Positions 45,121-55,090 of a DNA stretch of 64,000 bases are shown here, piece after piece; positions within the stretch are counted from its first letter, which is position 1, and each line of letters starts with the position of its first letter. A model generated the notes under the pieces. The model searched no databases and was not told the DNA's origin. It saw only the letters and a program-made list of their open reading frames with translations. A program made the translations under genes and the position numbers. This DNA comes from Phlyctochytrium arcticum (taxonomy: Eukaryota; Chytridiomycota; Chytridiomycetes; Chytridiales; Chytridiaceae): the NCBI GenBank assembly GCA_025602905.1, contig JAHLKI010000001.1, positions 2,790,001 through 2,854,000 of the forward strand, in the 5' to 3' direction.

Positions 45121-46253
45121 ATCAAGTCACGGGGCACTACTCGACCCTGGCTTGTGTGCTTATAGAAAGAGGATAATATAGCTTTCCGTGTGTTTTCGAT
45201 CTGCATAGATCGTACTGTAATCTGTCAAAAATATGATCTAAACGCTGTATACAAATCTTTTCACGGGCGTATGTGATGGGGCAAGCTTTCCTTTGAGTTA
45301 GCTATATAAATTTGATTCCTGCCAGTGCCGTGCGACTACTCTAAGACAATAATAGTGTAAATCTGAAGTGTACAATACCACGCCTACAAGCCTGTTGGCC
45401 GGTACTTGATGGCCCACTTGGCATTGTTTTGCACGATCCCTGGAAGGAGGTAAAGAGCAGTATATCTTTCCGCGAGTCATGCTGCCCGAATGAGGTATCT
45501 TGCCTGGAATTTCGTGTAAACAGGCTCAAAATTGGTGCCCATTTTTGGGTTGCGAAACCAGCCGATCCAACAAACTCAATGATGGATATGAACGCAGAGC
45601 CACCGAGAAGTTCAAAGGAAAAACCTCACTCTGGGGTAAACCCTGAGGCCCAGCACGGTCCTTTCCTCTTGACATGATGTGACCCGCATGCAGACTTGCC
45701 ATAATGTGGGTACGACGGAACCCGGCAAGCTGGCCCTTCAGATTCGTTCGTTAAATCTAGAGAAGGTACCCTTGAAGATCTGATAAGACATGATTATTCG
45801 ATATGTGCCACAACAGTGTTAAACAGGCCGGAATGTTTCGATTTGCTGAACGCATGGGCGGCAATACCTTTGGCGCAACTCCGCAACTCGATCGAGGCCA
45901 CAAAGCTAAAACCATGGCGATGGGTACAGTACTTTCTGTTTTGGAGATTGCTTCACTTTAAACATTACTCTTCTCCATTTCAAACAATAGCAATACTTGC
46001 GCATTGAACAAAACCATTCGCATGGCGGCTCAGCAGGCGCTTCTTTTGAGCTTCCGCACGACGGTAATATTGTGAAGAGTGCCTTCAGGCCGGTTGGAAA
46101 GCAGGCCATTTTATTGGTTCGGATCAGTTTCAATTGCGGCGCGACTGAAGAACACGGGAGAACGGGGAGCGAGTAAGGTAAAGGATGGATGCTGCATTCT
46201 ACAGGTGGTGGAATGCCATGTAAGTTTCCCTAATTTCAAATGATGCCCTGTAA
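45121..46253. other. No supported gene
   Basis: Only frames under 85 codons without recognised domains; probably spacer between the repeat array and the TPR locus. Confidence 0.45.
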
Positions 46254-46680
46254 TCACGGTGTACAAACCTCAATACGCGCGACAATTCCTTCCATTGACC
46301 GAATGAGCCCCGCGCGGTCAGAATCTTCAATTCCTTCAACCGCCCATTCCCCTACATTATCTTCGAGTGGGGTGGCAGGGAACGAAGACGACGAACTATA
46401 ATCTCCATTGCCATGGGAGCTGGATCCATCGTCATCTCGCCACGATTCACTGCATCGAGCCGCCAGCCATTCCAGACGGAGGCAAATGCTGGCTAGGCTC
46501 TGAACGAGGGCCTTGTCAACTTTGATCAATTTTTCTTGTATCACTTCTTCGTCTGCTTTCCGCTGGGGTTGCGCTTTTCAAGTCTACAAAGAAACGGTGC
46601 CGCATAAATAAGTCGCGGCGGTAAATGGCGTAAATAACCTCGGGTGTTTCCAATCCTTTCAACGCGCAACTTCTTCGCAT
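46254..46680 (-). CDS. Possible small helical protein, unresolved
   Basis: The frame 46544-46254 encodes EEVIQEKLIKVDKALVQSL and LASICLRLEWLAARC, an amphipathic helix-like stretch, then an acidic Ser-rich part and RAGLIRSMEGIVARIE. An ATG at 46680 with a 76-nt intron (GAG/GTTATT to CCCCAG/CGG) would add about 14 residues. Whether this model, or any gene, is real is uncertain. It would share a 120-bp divergent promoter with the TPR gene. I do not recognise the family. Confidence 0.3.
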
Positions 46681-46800
46681 GCCAATATGAAGTCAAGTCT
46701 TTGCCACTTGCGAAGTTTTAGCTTACCTAACGCGCGTTTGGCATAAGATCCAAGGCCAGTCAGTACACAATAACTTGACAGCCAAGTAATACTGTACGCT

Positions 46801-47332
46801 ATGGCTACAGCAAGTGCTCCTATACATGCCATGGATGGTCCATCCACCAGTGGCGGTCGGCAGAACTCTTCCGAGGAATGGTTATTACTTCGCATTGGCG
46901 CTCTCCCAAGAAACTCTCTAGGATGGTTCAGATGTGGAGTTGGATTTTACAATAAGAAGGACTACACCAAGGCAATAGAATGCTTCGAAAAGGCAGTTGA
47001 AAGTGATCCAATGAACGTGAGCAACCTCTCCGTCTTTGTCCTCTTTCCATTTATCAATAACATAATGATGATGTACAGTACAATGCCTTTCAAATCATGG
47101 CTCGCGCATGTATAGCAGTGAACCGTAAGAACTCGCCCAAATTATGATTGGAAGTTTACTGAGAATCGCTCTACAGGGAAAGACGATGCGATCGCGGCCT
47201 TGAAACAGTCTGTGATGCTGGACAATCCATCAGATTGGTACGATGTACTGTGTTTGTTGGCCAGAGCGCTTTCTTATTTGCGAAATCAATTTTAGGCAAC
47301 TGTTGATAGAACTGACCTCCAATAAGGAGTAG
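46801..47332 (+). CDS. Small tetratricopeptide-repeat protein
   Basis: Four exons: 46801-47016, 47079-47124, 47177-47237, 47296-47332; 119 residues. Two TPR-like helix pairs: GWFRCGVGFYNKKDYTKAI with ECFEKAVESDPMN, and AFQIMARACIAVNRKDDAI with AALKQSVMLDNPSDW. The first 35 residues are Ser/Gly-rich. All three introns keep phase and remove in-frame stops, which supports a real, short gene. TPR pairs bind partner peptides; the partner is not evident. It is convergent with the FHA/HMG gene (106 bp between stops). Confidence 0.7.
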
Positions 47333-47438
47333 CTTGTGGCATCGCATCAATGTATATACTGTATTTGAATACACCCAAGGGAACGCGCTCTTTCGAAAGA
47401 TGTGTTGAATCATCATTTCAGTCAACGACCTGATGAGT

Positions 47439-49259
47439 TTAATCATCTTCATCTTCATCAGAGACCCCCAATAGCATATTACTATGCCCTTGCTGCGAGT
47501 CAGCCGCTTTCCCTGCACTCAGTCTGGTAGATGGCGTTTTCTGTGCAGCTTCATCGAGCACAACAACGTCGGCGGAATCCAGAGAATTTTGATCGTCGTC
47601 CATAAAGAAAATATCGAGTGGATCCGCGCGGGCGCCTTGAAAAGAACGGTTCATATAAGCTTCCACGCCTGAAGACGTGATTTCCGGTTTTATCTTCGGC
47701 GATGCATCGGGCTGTTTCTGAAAGGGGGAAGGTTGATTTAAAGTGGGATGGATGCTAGGGGCGAATATAGGTGACATTTGACCATCGTCAGTGTTGTCAC
47801 CCGGATCTAAGTCCGCCACATCATTTTTGTCCGCCTCCGCCCGCAGGGGCAAATGCGGCGAGCTTGAGATGATGGAAGGGTCGCCAGGTTCTATTGCGGG
47901 CGGCGTTGTACGCATTGAGCTCACCGATGTTGTTGGTTCATGTGAGACGGATCGTGCATTCTGTTCACTTGCCCGATTTTGATATTCCTGAAAGGGGCTG
48001 ATGAGTACAGCGCAAGTATTGGATACGATAACCTACCGTCATCTGGTCCACGTCTAGATTTTCCCAGCGGCGCTTGACCAATTTTGTAATGTTCTTGGCT
48101 GATTCTCTCGGATACTCTTTTTTAAGCTGCTCACGCATGTCTGAAGCAAAGAGCCCATAACCTGTTACCCGCCTTTTTGTTGATGTAACACGTCGTTTCT
48201 CCTTTTCATCGGAACCGGAGGCTTGGGCTGGTGACCTTGGCCTTTTTACTACTGTTGCCGTGGGGTTCTGGTCTGCCTTGGGAAAGGGTAACTTGCGGTG
48301 TCGCGGCGCAGGTACTAATTCACCTGCCATACCCACGGAGTCCTCAGCAGCAAGAGTCTTTCGTCGTGCACCAGCCGATCCAGCAATCCGCTTCGACGTT
48401 GTTTTGGCCTTTTTACGGACATTCTTTGAGGCATCTGCCTCATCCACTTCACGGTCTTCGTTATCCATTTCATTCTTCAGCTTGTTTCGTTTCCGTTTCG
48501 TTGCCCGCTCCGTGTCTGAAGTCGGAACGACCGTCGACGGCTCTGACGCGGATGGCGGCGGTTCATCTATTCCAGAACCTACGAGATCATCACTCTCATC
48601 TGAGAAATCCTCCGGCCACAGTTTAAGTAAACGCTGTCCAAGTTCCCCATCCGATTCGCCATCGATGTCAGAAATCCGCGGGTCCTCGCCCATCAGCTCT
48701 TTAAGCTCCTCCTCGTCAAAGTCCAAGTCATCCTCATAATTAGCTCCAGTTTGTCCAGTTGGAGAAGAACTGACACCGAATTGCGCTTCGCCAGCTGACA
48801 ATGTGGAAAGAGGATCGGACGAAAATGGGATCTCTTGGATACGAAAGCGACATGGATGATCATCGACAACAAGTGTAATGATGTCCCCGTCGCTGACGGA
48901 TATGACTTGATTTTTGGGTATAGGAATACCATTCAGTTTTGATGTATTGGCACCCAGCTTATACACCAGGTAAGAATTTACAATGACCAAATCGTTTGTC
49001 GCTCATACACACCCGCTCCACTGTTACTGCTTTTCCCAAGATATTCAATACAACGTCCAATTGCTTTCTGCTCAGCCTGTAGAGAAGTCTTAGCCATTAG
49101 TTGCAATTCAATCAGAAAATGAAACGTAAACAGACCATACTTGCTTTCATCATTCAGACCCAGCCCTTCTGTGTATCTCCCTATTATATTACTGCCGGGG
49201 TGGATATGTACTGTCTGTCCCGACCGCTCCCTCTTCAAGCTGACGTCAAGAAATGACAT
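47439..49259 (-). CDS. FHA plus HMG-box nuclear protein
   Basis: Exons 49259-49141, 49076-49013, 48957-48037 and 47987-47439 encode 550 residues. An N-terminal FHA domain (residues 1-110) shows NIIGRYTEGLGLND, the phosphopeptide motif KLSRKQLDVVLNI and RLGANTSKLNGIPI, ending LVVDDHPCRFRIQ. A long acidic then basic linker (KRKRNKLKNE, RKKAKTTSKR) follows. An HMG-box-like segment at about residues 330-380 reads VTGYGLFASDMREQLKKEYP, NITKLVKRRWENLDVDQMT and then, across the last intron, EYQNRASEQ. The C-terminal 150 residues are acidic and Pro/Ser-rich. This should bind phosphothreonine proteins and bent or structured DNA in the nucleus. I know no standard name for this fungal architecture. Confidence 0.8.
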
Positions 49260-49261
49260 CC

Positions 49262-49890
49262 TCAGTTCTTCCTCAGGCCAATGTAGATATTCGCTCCACC
49301 GTTTTCAATTGCGCAAAACTGAGATTCGAAATCCGTACGGCTGTAGAGGAGTCCTGGAACGACGCTGAATACGCTGTCGGCTGTCGGAGTGTGATTCCGC
49401 CAGCCTGAGCTTGCACGCGTGAGTAGATTTTTTAGATCACCGCCGCGATTCGCCGGGTAGATCACGATATCCGAGTCTCCGCAATCACCAGCAGTTAAAC
49501 CAAGTTCACTCCGTGCGCCAGGAGAAGAAAGACCTAAGTTGTTGGATTCCGCTTGTTTGTTGAGAGCTTTGCTGCCCCAGGCCCCCAGCGGCGGCAGTCA
49601 AGAAATTCGCGTGGCGTGAGAAGCCGCTCGTCGAGAAATCACCGTGTGCAAGGAAAGCGCAACCAACAACAAATAGATATATTCAAGAGAGCGTCGCAAC
49701 AGGGAGAAGCGGAAAATATCTGTCGTGATACTAGTCCGGCAAGCGAATCTTTACAACTATACTACCATCTGCCAAGGATCTGGCCCAAAAAGCCCCGTTT
49801 CTAGCGGAGCTTGAAGTCTGGGATGCGACCAAACTGTTGAGCCAAATCTCTCCTGCTTTTGACTGTTGAAAGGCCCGGCAACGATTCATC
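49262..49890 (-). other. Divergent intergenic region with a coding-like minus frame
   Basis: Between the FHA/HMG and Gds1-like starts. On the minus strand one frame (about 49560-49262) reads SDIVIYPANRGGDLKNLL, FSVVPGLLYSRTDF and FCAIENGGANIYIGL before stopping 3 bases ahead of the FHA gene's ATG. Composition looks protein-like, but no start or splice set was found and I do not recognise it. It may be an exon of an unknown small gene. Confidence 0.3.
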
Positions 49891-51390
49891 ATGGCCGGCG
49901 AGAGAACACTGTTCGGTACTTTGCGATCAGCAGCACCTACTCGCTCCCCAACTCTAAACAATAGCGAAGATCGCGACGTGTCAAGCGAAAAAAACATCAA
50001 CGTTCGACATGATGACAATGGGACCGCCCCTGCTGAAGAAGCCGAGAATGATGCGCAAAAACATACCACTAATGCTCCAGAGAACCGCACCGTCATCAAC
50101 ATTTGCGTCCATCCAGATGATGTCAAGTGTGCTGTAAGTTTACTCTCGCGTCCCGCCGTCCTCGGTATTATTAAACTCAAATGTCAATAGGTGCTGATGG
50201 CTGTGAGTAGTTCATAACGGTAATTCACGACGTTCAGTACTAAACTTAGGGGTGACAGTGCATGAAGGCTCTCATTATGTTGCGCAATCGTCCTTGCTCA
50301 CCAAAAGAACTCGCCGCTTATATTCTGAAGAACCAACTGGCCACTCTAGGGTGAGTCTCCGGAAAGTCTAAGTTTCCCATAAAAACGATGATGCTAAAGT
50401 CTGTGGATTAGTGGTCAAACTCCTTACGCTACCGTTTCCTCTCGTATCTCACAGCATTTCAAGCGCTGCGCGGAATCCTCGCGCAAGCCTGTCTTGGGCA
50501 AAAAACCCGTTGTTGAATCGAAACGCCTCGCATCGCGTGGAATACCTCGCAAATGGAGATACTTTATTGATCAGAAAGGTTTTGCAGTGGGGGACGAAAA
50601 TGAGGTGGTGGATGGCTTGAATGAGATACTGGGTATGACTGGAGGGGACGTGGAACTATGGAAGAAACAGCAGAATGGATCACCTGGGAAAGAACAAGAG
50701 GCGAACGCTATCAAATCTCGGATTGTGGAAGGCAGAATTGGCCGACCAGAGAAGCGGGACACGACCAAAGAGGTCACCTCTAAATCCAGATCTACTCCCA
50801 TCGTGCCACTCTCTCCCGAACGATCCAAGAGCGGGGTCGGACCACTGCCGACACCTTCACCTACTTTCTTCGGGCTCAATCCAATCCCTTCAACGCCTAC
50901 TCAATGTCATTCATCCGCCATCTCGGATGTAGGAGTTCGTGATGTACAGTTTGAATCACCAATAACACGAAAATTGCGACGAAAGAAGGAAACTGAGCGC
51001 CTGGAGCAATTGCAGAAACAGCAACAGATAGAGTGCGACCTAAGGACAATTACATGCCCTGCTTCGCTACCGTCCTCTCCCGAGGATTCCCACACGGAAC
51101 ACGCGTCACCACCGCAATCTTACGCGGGTACCCTCAGTCCTACCTTCCTATTTAAATATCCGTTACACGATTCACCTTCTGAAAACCTCTCGCGCCTGGC
51201 CCAATCTACCCCCTCGTCGTCGCAAGTAGGGTTCAATTCCGATGCCAACCCGAGTGAGACATCCACATACCCAGCTTCGCCAAGAAGTTCCTGCGCAAGC
51301 ACCGATGATGTTGCTGACCCGAAATGTGCAAACTCGCCATTCACACCACCATCTTCATTGCCAAGTCCGAGAAAGCGAATTCGAACATGA
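49891..51390 (+). CDS. Gds1-like winged-helix (HARE-HTH-like) nuclear protein
   Basis: Exons 49891-50133, 50191-50202, 50259-50350 and 50412-51390 encode 441 residues. The domain at about residues 86-165 reads MKALIMLRNRPCSPKELAAY, ILKNQLATLGGQTPYATVSS, RISQHFKR, then LASRGIPRKWRYFIDQKGF. The 'PKELA..I...LATLGGQTPYATVSSRISQHFKR' order is the helix-turn-helix found in fungal Gds1-type and HARE-HTH proteins. The tail is Ser/Pro-rich with a short coiled coil (RKKETERLEQLQKQQQ). Exon 2 is only 12 nt (VLMA); skipping it also keeps frame. Probably a DNA- or chromatin-binding regulator; the target is unknown. Confidence 0.72.
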
Positions 51391-51878
51391 CAGAGTGACG
51401 CCTGAAATATTCACGTTCGTTATTTTGGAAACTTCCTTCATCCATTACCGCTCAGCGATTACCAGTGTTGACCCTTTGCTCTGCGCGCTTAAAGCGCATA
51501 TCCCACCTTTTAATATTCTGTCACATCCTTCCGACTACCTTCGGTTGTGAATCCTGTTTCCCTCTGTTCAACATTGTGCGCGTACTTGTATGCATCCCCC
51601 TGTCCGACACGTCCGGTCTCTGACCTTCGATTTTGTGTTTTTTTTCCGCCCTGTACAACATTGTGCGATCATACTGCGCGTATCCGCATGGACAACTTCA
51701 GGAAGGGCCGCAATGCGCAGTAGCCTACCTCCCTTTTCTATGATTAAAGCTCTGTTTCAACTGCTGTGTTGGCTGAGCTGGAAATAAATGATCAAACCCA
51801 GTGCTGCTCTAATATAGTAAACTTCCTCTTAGTATTCAGCCTACACGGCAAAGAACTAAATAAACCAGTCTAAACTGG
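51391..51878. other. No supported gene
   Basis: 3' flank of the Gds1-like gene; short frames only. Confidence 0.4.
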
Positions 51879-52061
51879 CTAAGGACGCGTGAACAACCTG
51901 GAAATAATATCTAATACAAAATAAGTACGAGCATACACCCCTTTTGTAGGGACGGGGTCTACCCTCCCCACGCAAATACGACTTGACGATTTATGACATT
52001 GACATGGTACTGAGTGCATCCCGATTCCAATACTCGTGCACAAGGATTGGTGGCGTAGCCA

Positions 52062-52276
52062 CCAACCGGCCTTTGCGATTCTCGCGTCAGTCCGGCACTC
52101 ATTTCCACCAGCGAGTACTCGCATAATATAAAACGTGCCACGGTGCGCGGATGTTTCTACAACCCAAGTCTCTCTTTGAATGTGCGTTTCATCACAAAGG
52201 AACGGCGTCAAACTTTTACATACCGGCCATTGGAAATGAGTGCCGGACCGACGCGAGAATCGCAAAGGCCGGTTGG
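52062..52276. repeat. Long hairpin: 46-base inverted repeat
   Basis: Arms 52062-52107 and 52231-52276 match over 46 bases with one mismatch (CCAACCGGCCTTTGCGATTC at the left edge, its complement at the right), spacer 123 bases. A nested perfect 8-base hairpin, TTGGTGGC-GTA-GCCACCAA, lies at 52047-52065. It sits just downstream of the minus-strand RuvC/zinc-ribbon remnant. Confidence 0.8.
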
Positions 52277-52538
52277 GGGGCACGAGTAGCGGTAGATCCA
52301 TGCTTGCTGTAAACAATTTGGGTTTTTACAACCTGATGTGGACGGGTAAGTAAGTAATACTCCCAAGCTTTTGGCAAAGACTGACGCTCACCGAACAAAC
52401 CGTGGACTTTCTACGTCCTTCCCTGAGCTTTCCTCCAGGGCCGGGCGTGCAATCTCTGCTTAAAGTTCTTTTCGACATTTGCCCCACATTCACAAATCGA
52501 CGCGGTATTCGTCCAACAGGTAACATCGAACCCGGTTC

Positions 52539-52783
52539 TTTGCAAAAACCGTGCGCCATCCCTTTGTTTTTGTTGGAACCTGATAGCGCGTCGCCTTCCC
52601 TGCCTCATTCGAATCTCCCATGATGACCGTCAGGTTTTTGCCGCATGCTCTCCTCATTCGTTTAATCGGGGAGCTTTCGGACCGTTGGGTATTAAGGAAC
52701 GTAGTCCATCTCCATTTCCGATGGGCGAGATCAGCGTAAAAAGGAACCAGATACGGTTCCATATTCGTCACGGCGGTGAGGTT
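52539..52783 (-). repeat. Donor copy of inverted duplication
   Basis: 245 bases of the RuvC-like gene (NNLTAVTNMEPYLVPFY to GWRTVFAK on the minus strand), about 94 percent identical to plus-strand 53161-53406. Confidence 0.85.
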
Positions 52784-53160
52784 ATTACAGAACAATCAAA
52801 AAAACATTGTCTTGTGTGTGGGAATCGTTGATTCGATGGCCGGTACATTGGCGGTATTCTTCATAAATTGCCTTTGCTTTCGGTAACGGCCACTCCCCGT
52901 CTCGTGGGCACGTTGAATTGAAGTGTAACGTAGCTGGCGATTGGTATCAATATGTCGGCAGTAGAGGATGTCACGAATATTAGGATCTATCACAACGATG
53001 GCGTATGTCCTCAAGGTGGTGTTGGAAGTAACTGGCTCGAACTTCGTTCCGAATGGTTTCCTTTGACTTCCTTTTTGTCGTGTAACCATACTTCAGCGAT
53101 AGATCTTTCAAATGAACGCTGAATCCTACACCATCCGTCGAGACCATCCAGCTGAACGAC

Positions 53161-53406
53161 AACCCTTACCGCCGTGACGAATATGGAACCGTATCTGGCT
53201 CCTTTTTACGCTGATCCCGCCCATCGGAAATGGAGATGGAATACATTCGTTAATACCCAACGGTCCGAAAGCTCCCTGATTAAACGAATGAGGGGAGCAT
53301 TCGGCAAAAACCTGACGGTCATCATGGGAGATTGGAATGAGGCAGGGAAGGCGACGCGCTATCAGATTTCAACAAAAACAAAGGGATGGCGCACGGTTTT
53401 TGCAAA
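53161..53406 (+). repeat. Inverted duplicate inserted in the RuvC-like gene
   Basis: Plus-strand copy of 52539-52783; it reads NMEPYLAPFYADPAHRKWRW and keeps GDW where the other copy has GDS. It interrupts the minus-strand gene between LGQMDDER and FSWMVSTDG and replaces the residues expected there. Confidence 0.85.
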
Positions 53407-54642
53407 TAAGCGCTCATCATCCATTTGTCCAAGTATGCCTGCAGAACGACCCACAATCTGCGTAACGAGGATTTTTGTATCGATCACGACGTGTGAAGGA
53501 ACGAGGGATTGACGAAGTGGTAGCACGGAGAATTGTGGGAACCCGTGTTGTTCGTAAAGGGATGAGAGTTGACAGTACGCCGGGAAAAAGGTGAGGGGTT
53601 CAACAACGACGTGGTATGCCAAGTCACCATCTTCGCGCGCCATTTCGGGGAGGAGGTCGCGTATTTCTTGAATGACTGCCGACTCGTCGTCCTCCAGATG
53701 AACCCCCTCCGGTGGTTGAGGATCTTCTGCTGAAGTGGCCAAGCGTTTGATATACCGGACTCGTGAAAAGTACTGGTGTCTGACTTCTTTGGGTTGCGGT
53801 TTCAATTCCTTTGTCTGGGTTTTGACATCTGTACAGGAGACGATAGGCGGTCACATCAGTATTGCTTTCATTGAGAGATAAGAACAACGGGCTCACTGAC
53901 CTAATCGGAGGTTGACATAACGGAGGAGCATCTTCATGGAATTTTGACTGACGTTGACGGTAAGGTTGGTATTGAGACTTGGTGCCAGATAAAGAATGGG
54001 CTGTTGATCGGAACTGAGGCGTGGTGGGTTGAAGCCTACCAAGTGGATGTAGGACCGGACGTAAGGGAGGAGATTACCCCGCAGGGTAGCAAAGTCCTGC
54101 TTTCCAGTGGCGCGAGGATTCCAGGTATCCAGTTTTTGAGCAGGTACAGGATAGCATAGAAATGATCCTTGGTGATCTTGGGGTAAACAGCATGTCGGTG
54201 TGATGCTTCAACATGTAGTATTTCACGAAGAAAGTGGCGTGACGAGCGAGGGTAGGGTAGACCGTTCGATATCGGAGGGGACGTTGGGAATATAGATGAT
54301 GGACCGCGGAAGCAGGCTTGAAGACGGAGATGAAGGATGTTTTGTTGCAGGAATGAGTTTTGGTGGTAGCGGAATAGACGAGGCAGGAAGAATTTCGTCG
54401 TCGTCGCCATCGCCGCCATCATCAATTGATGGAGGCAACCTTGAGCTCTTCTTCTTGCTCCTAGGCTTCTTCGACGGCGTCGGCGATGTTGCTTCGATTG
54501 TAGAACTGGTGGCCGGTGAGACTGCTTCTGAATTTACAGCGCCGAAAAAAGAAGTGATTTTTGTAAGCCCCGATTCGGGAGGCTTCTTGCGTTTGGTCAT
54601 GTTGTGGAGAGAATTTGGAGAGAATCGTGGTCCAGGTAACAA

Positions 54643-55090
54643 CTCCTGTAACCAAGCCCGGGCCGTGCGGGGGGCCCAAGCTGAAGCCTCAAACTTATAG
54701 GAGTTCTGGTTGTGGTCATATGAATTTCGTGACTGGACCTGACCACAAGATCGATCGAAACCTTGTCCGCGGCAGTCGATAGAACTCCTTTGCCTTCGTT
54801 TACTCCCACGCTTACATCAGGCTACCTTGCCTTCGTCTGCGCTTAGCACAACACCCGTTGAGACAGGACTGTCAGGCAGTGTTGACAGGTTGACAGTCGA
54901 CGCGGGCAGGGTTGACAGTCGATGTGTGCGGGGCTGACACTTATAAGGCTATTGAAATTAAATTAAATACACCGTATAGATTTACAACCTGGGAATCGGA
55001 AGCAGATATGTACAGACTCAGGTATATACAAGCCTTGACTACTGCCAAACGACGTCCATAATTCGTTAGCATACACAAAAAGTTCGAGAC
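54643..55090. other. Spacer with short repeated motif
   Basis: No gene. GTTGACAG(T/G) followed by CGA recurs at about 54880-54920. Confidence 0.4.

Larger units (their letters stand above)
52320..54642 (-). pseudogene. Degenerate TnpB/Fanzor-like RuvC nuclease gene with introns
   Basis: Clear first exons: 54642-54263, 54205-53901 and 53828-53407 (joins keep phase). The N-terminus, MTKRKKPPESGLTKITSFFG, has a PCNA-box-like ITSFF, followed by Lys/Ser-rich sequence. Then come LRGNLLPYVRSYIHLVGFNP, FFPAYCQLSSLYEQHGFPQF, LPLRQSLVPSHVVIDTKIL. After an inserted inverted segment (53406-53161) the match resumes: FSWMVSTDGVGFSVHLKD, another frame with YAIVVIDPNIRDILYC (RuvC-I Asp) and LRYTSIQRAHETGSGRYRK, another with HRKWRWTTFLNTQRSES, NLTVIMGD, YLLDEYR, then SICECGANVEKNF (zinc-ribbon-like). 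At least three frame breaks make it non-functional. The class is assigned from motif memory, so Fanzor versus another RuvC-type transposon protein is open. Confidence 0.6.

Noticed and set aside
48231..48739. Plus-strand Ser-rich frames of 131-159 codons
   Set aside because: Antisense shadows of the acidic linker of the FHA/HMG gene.
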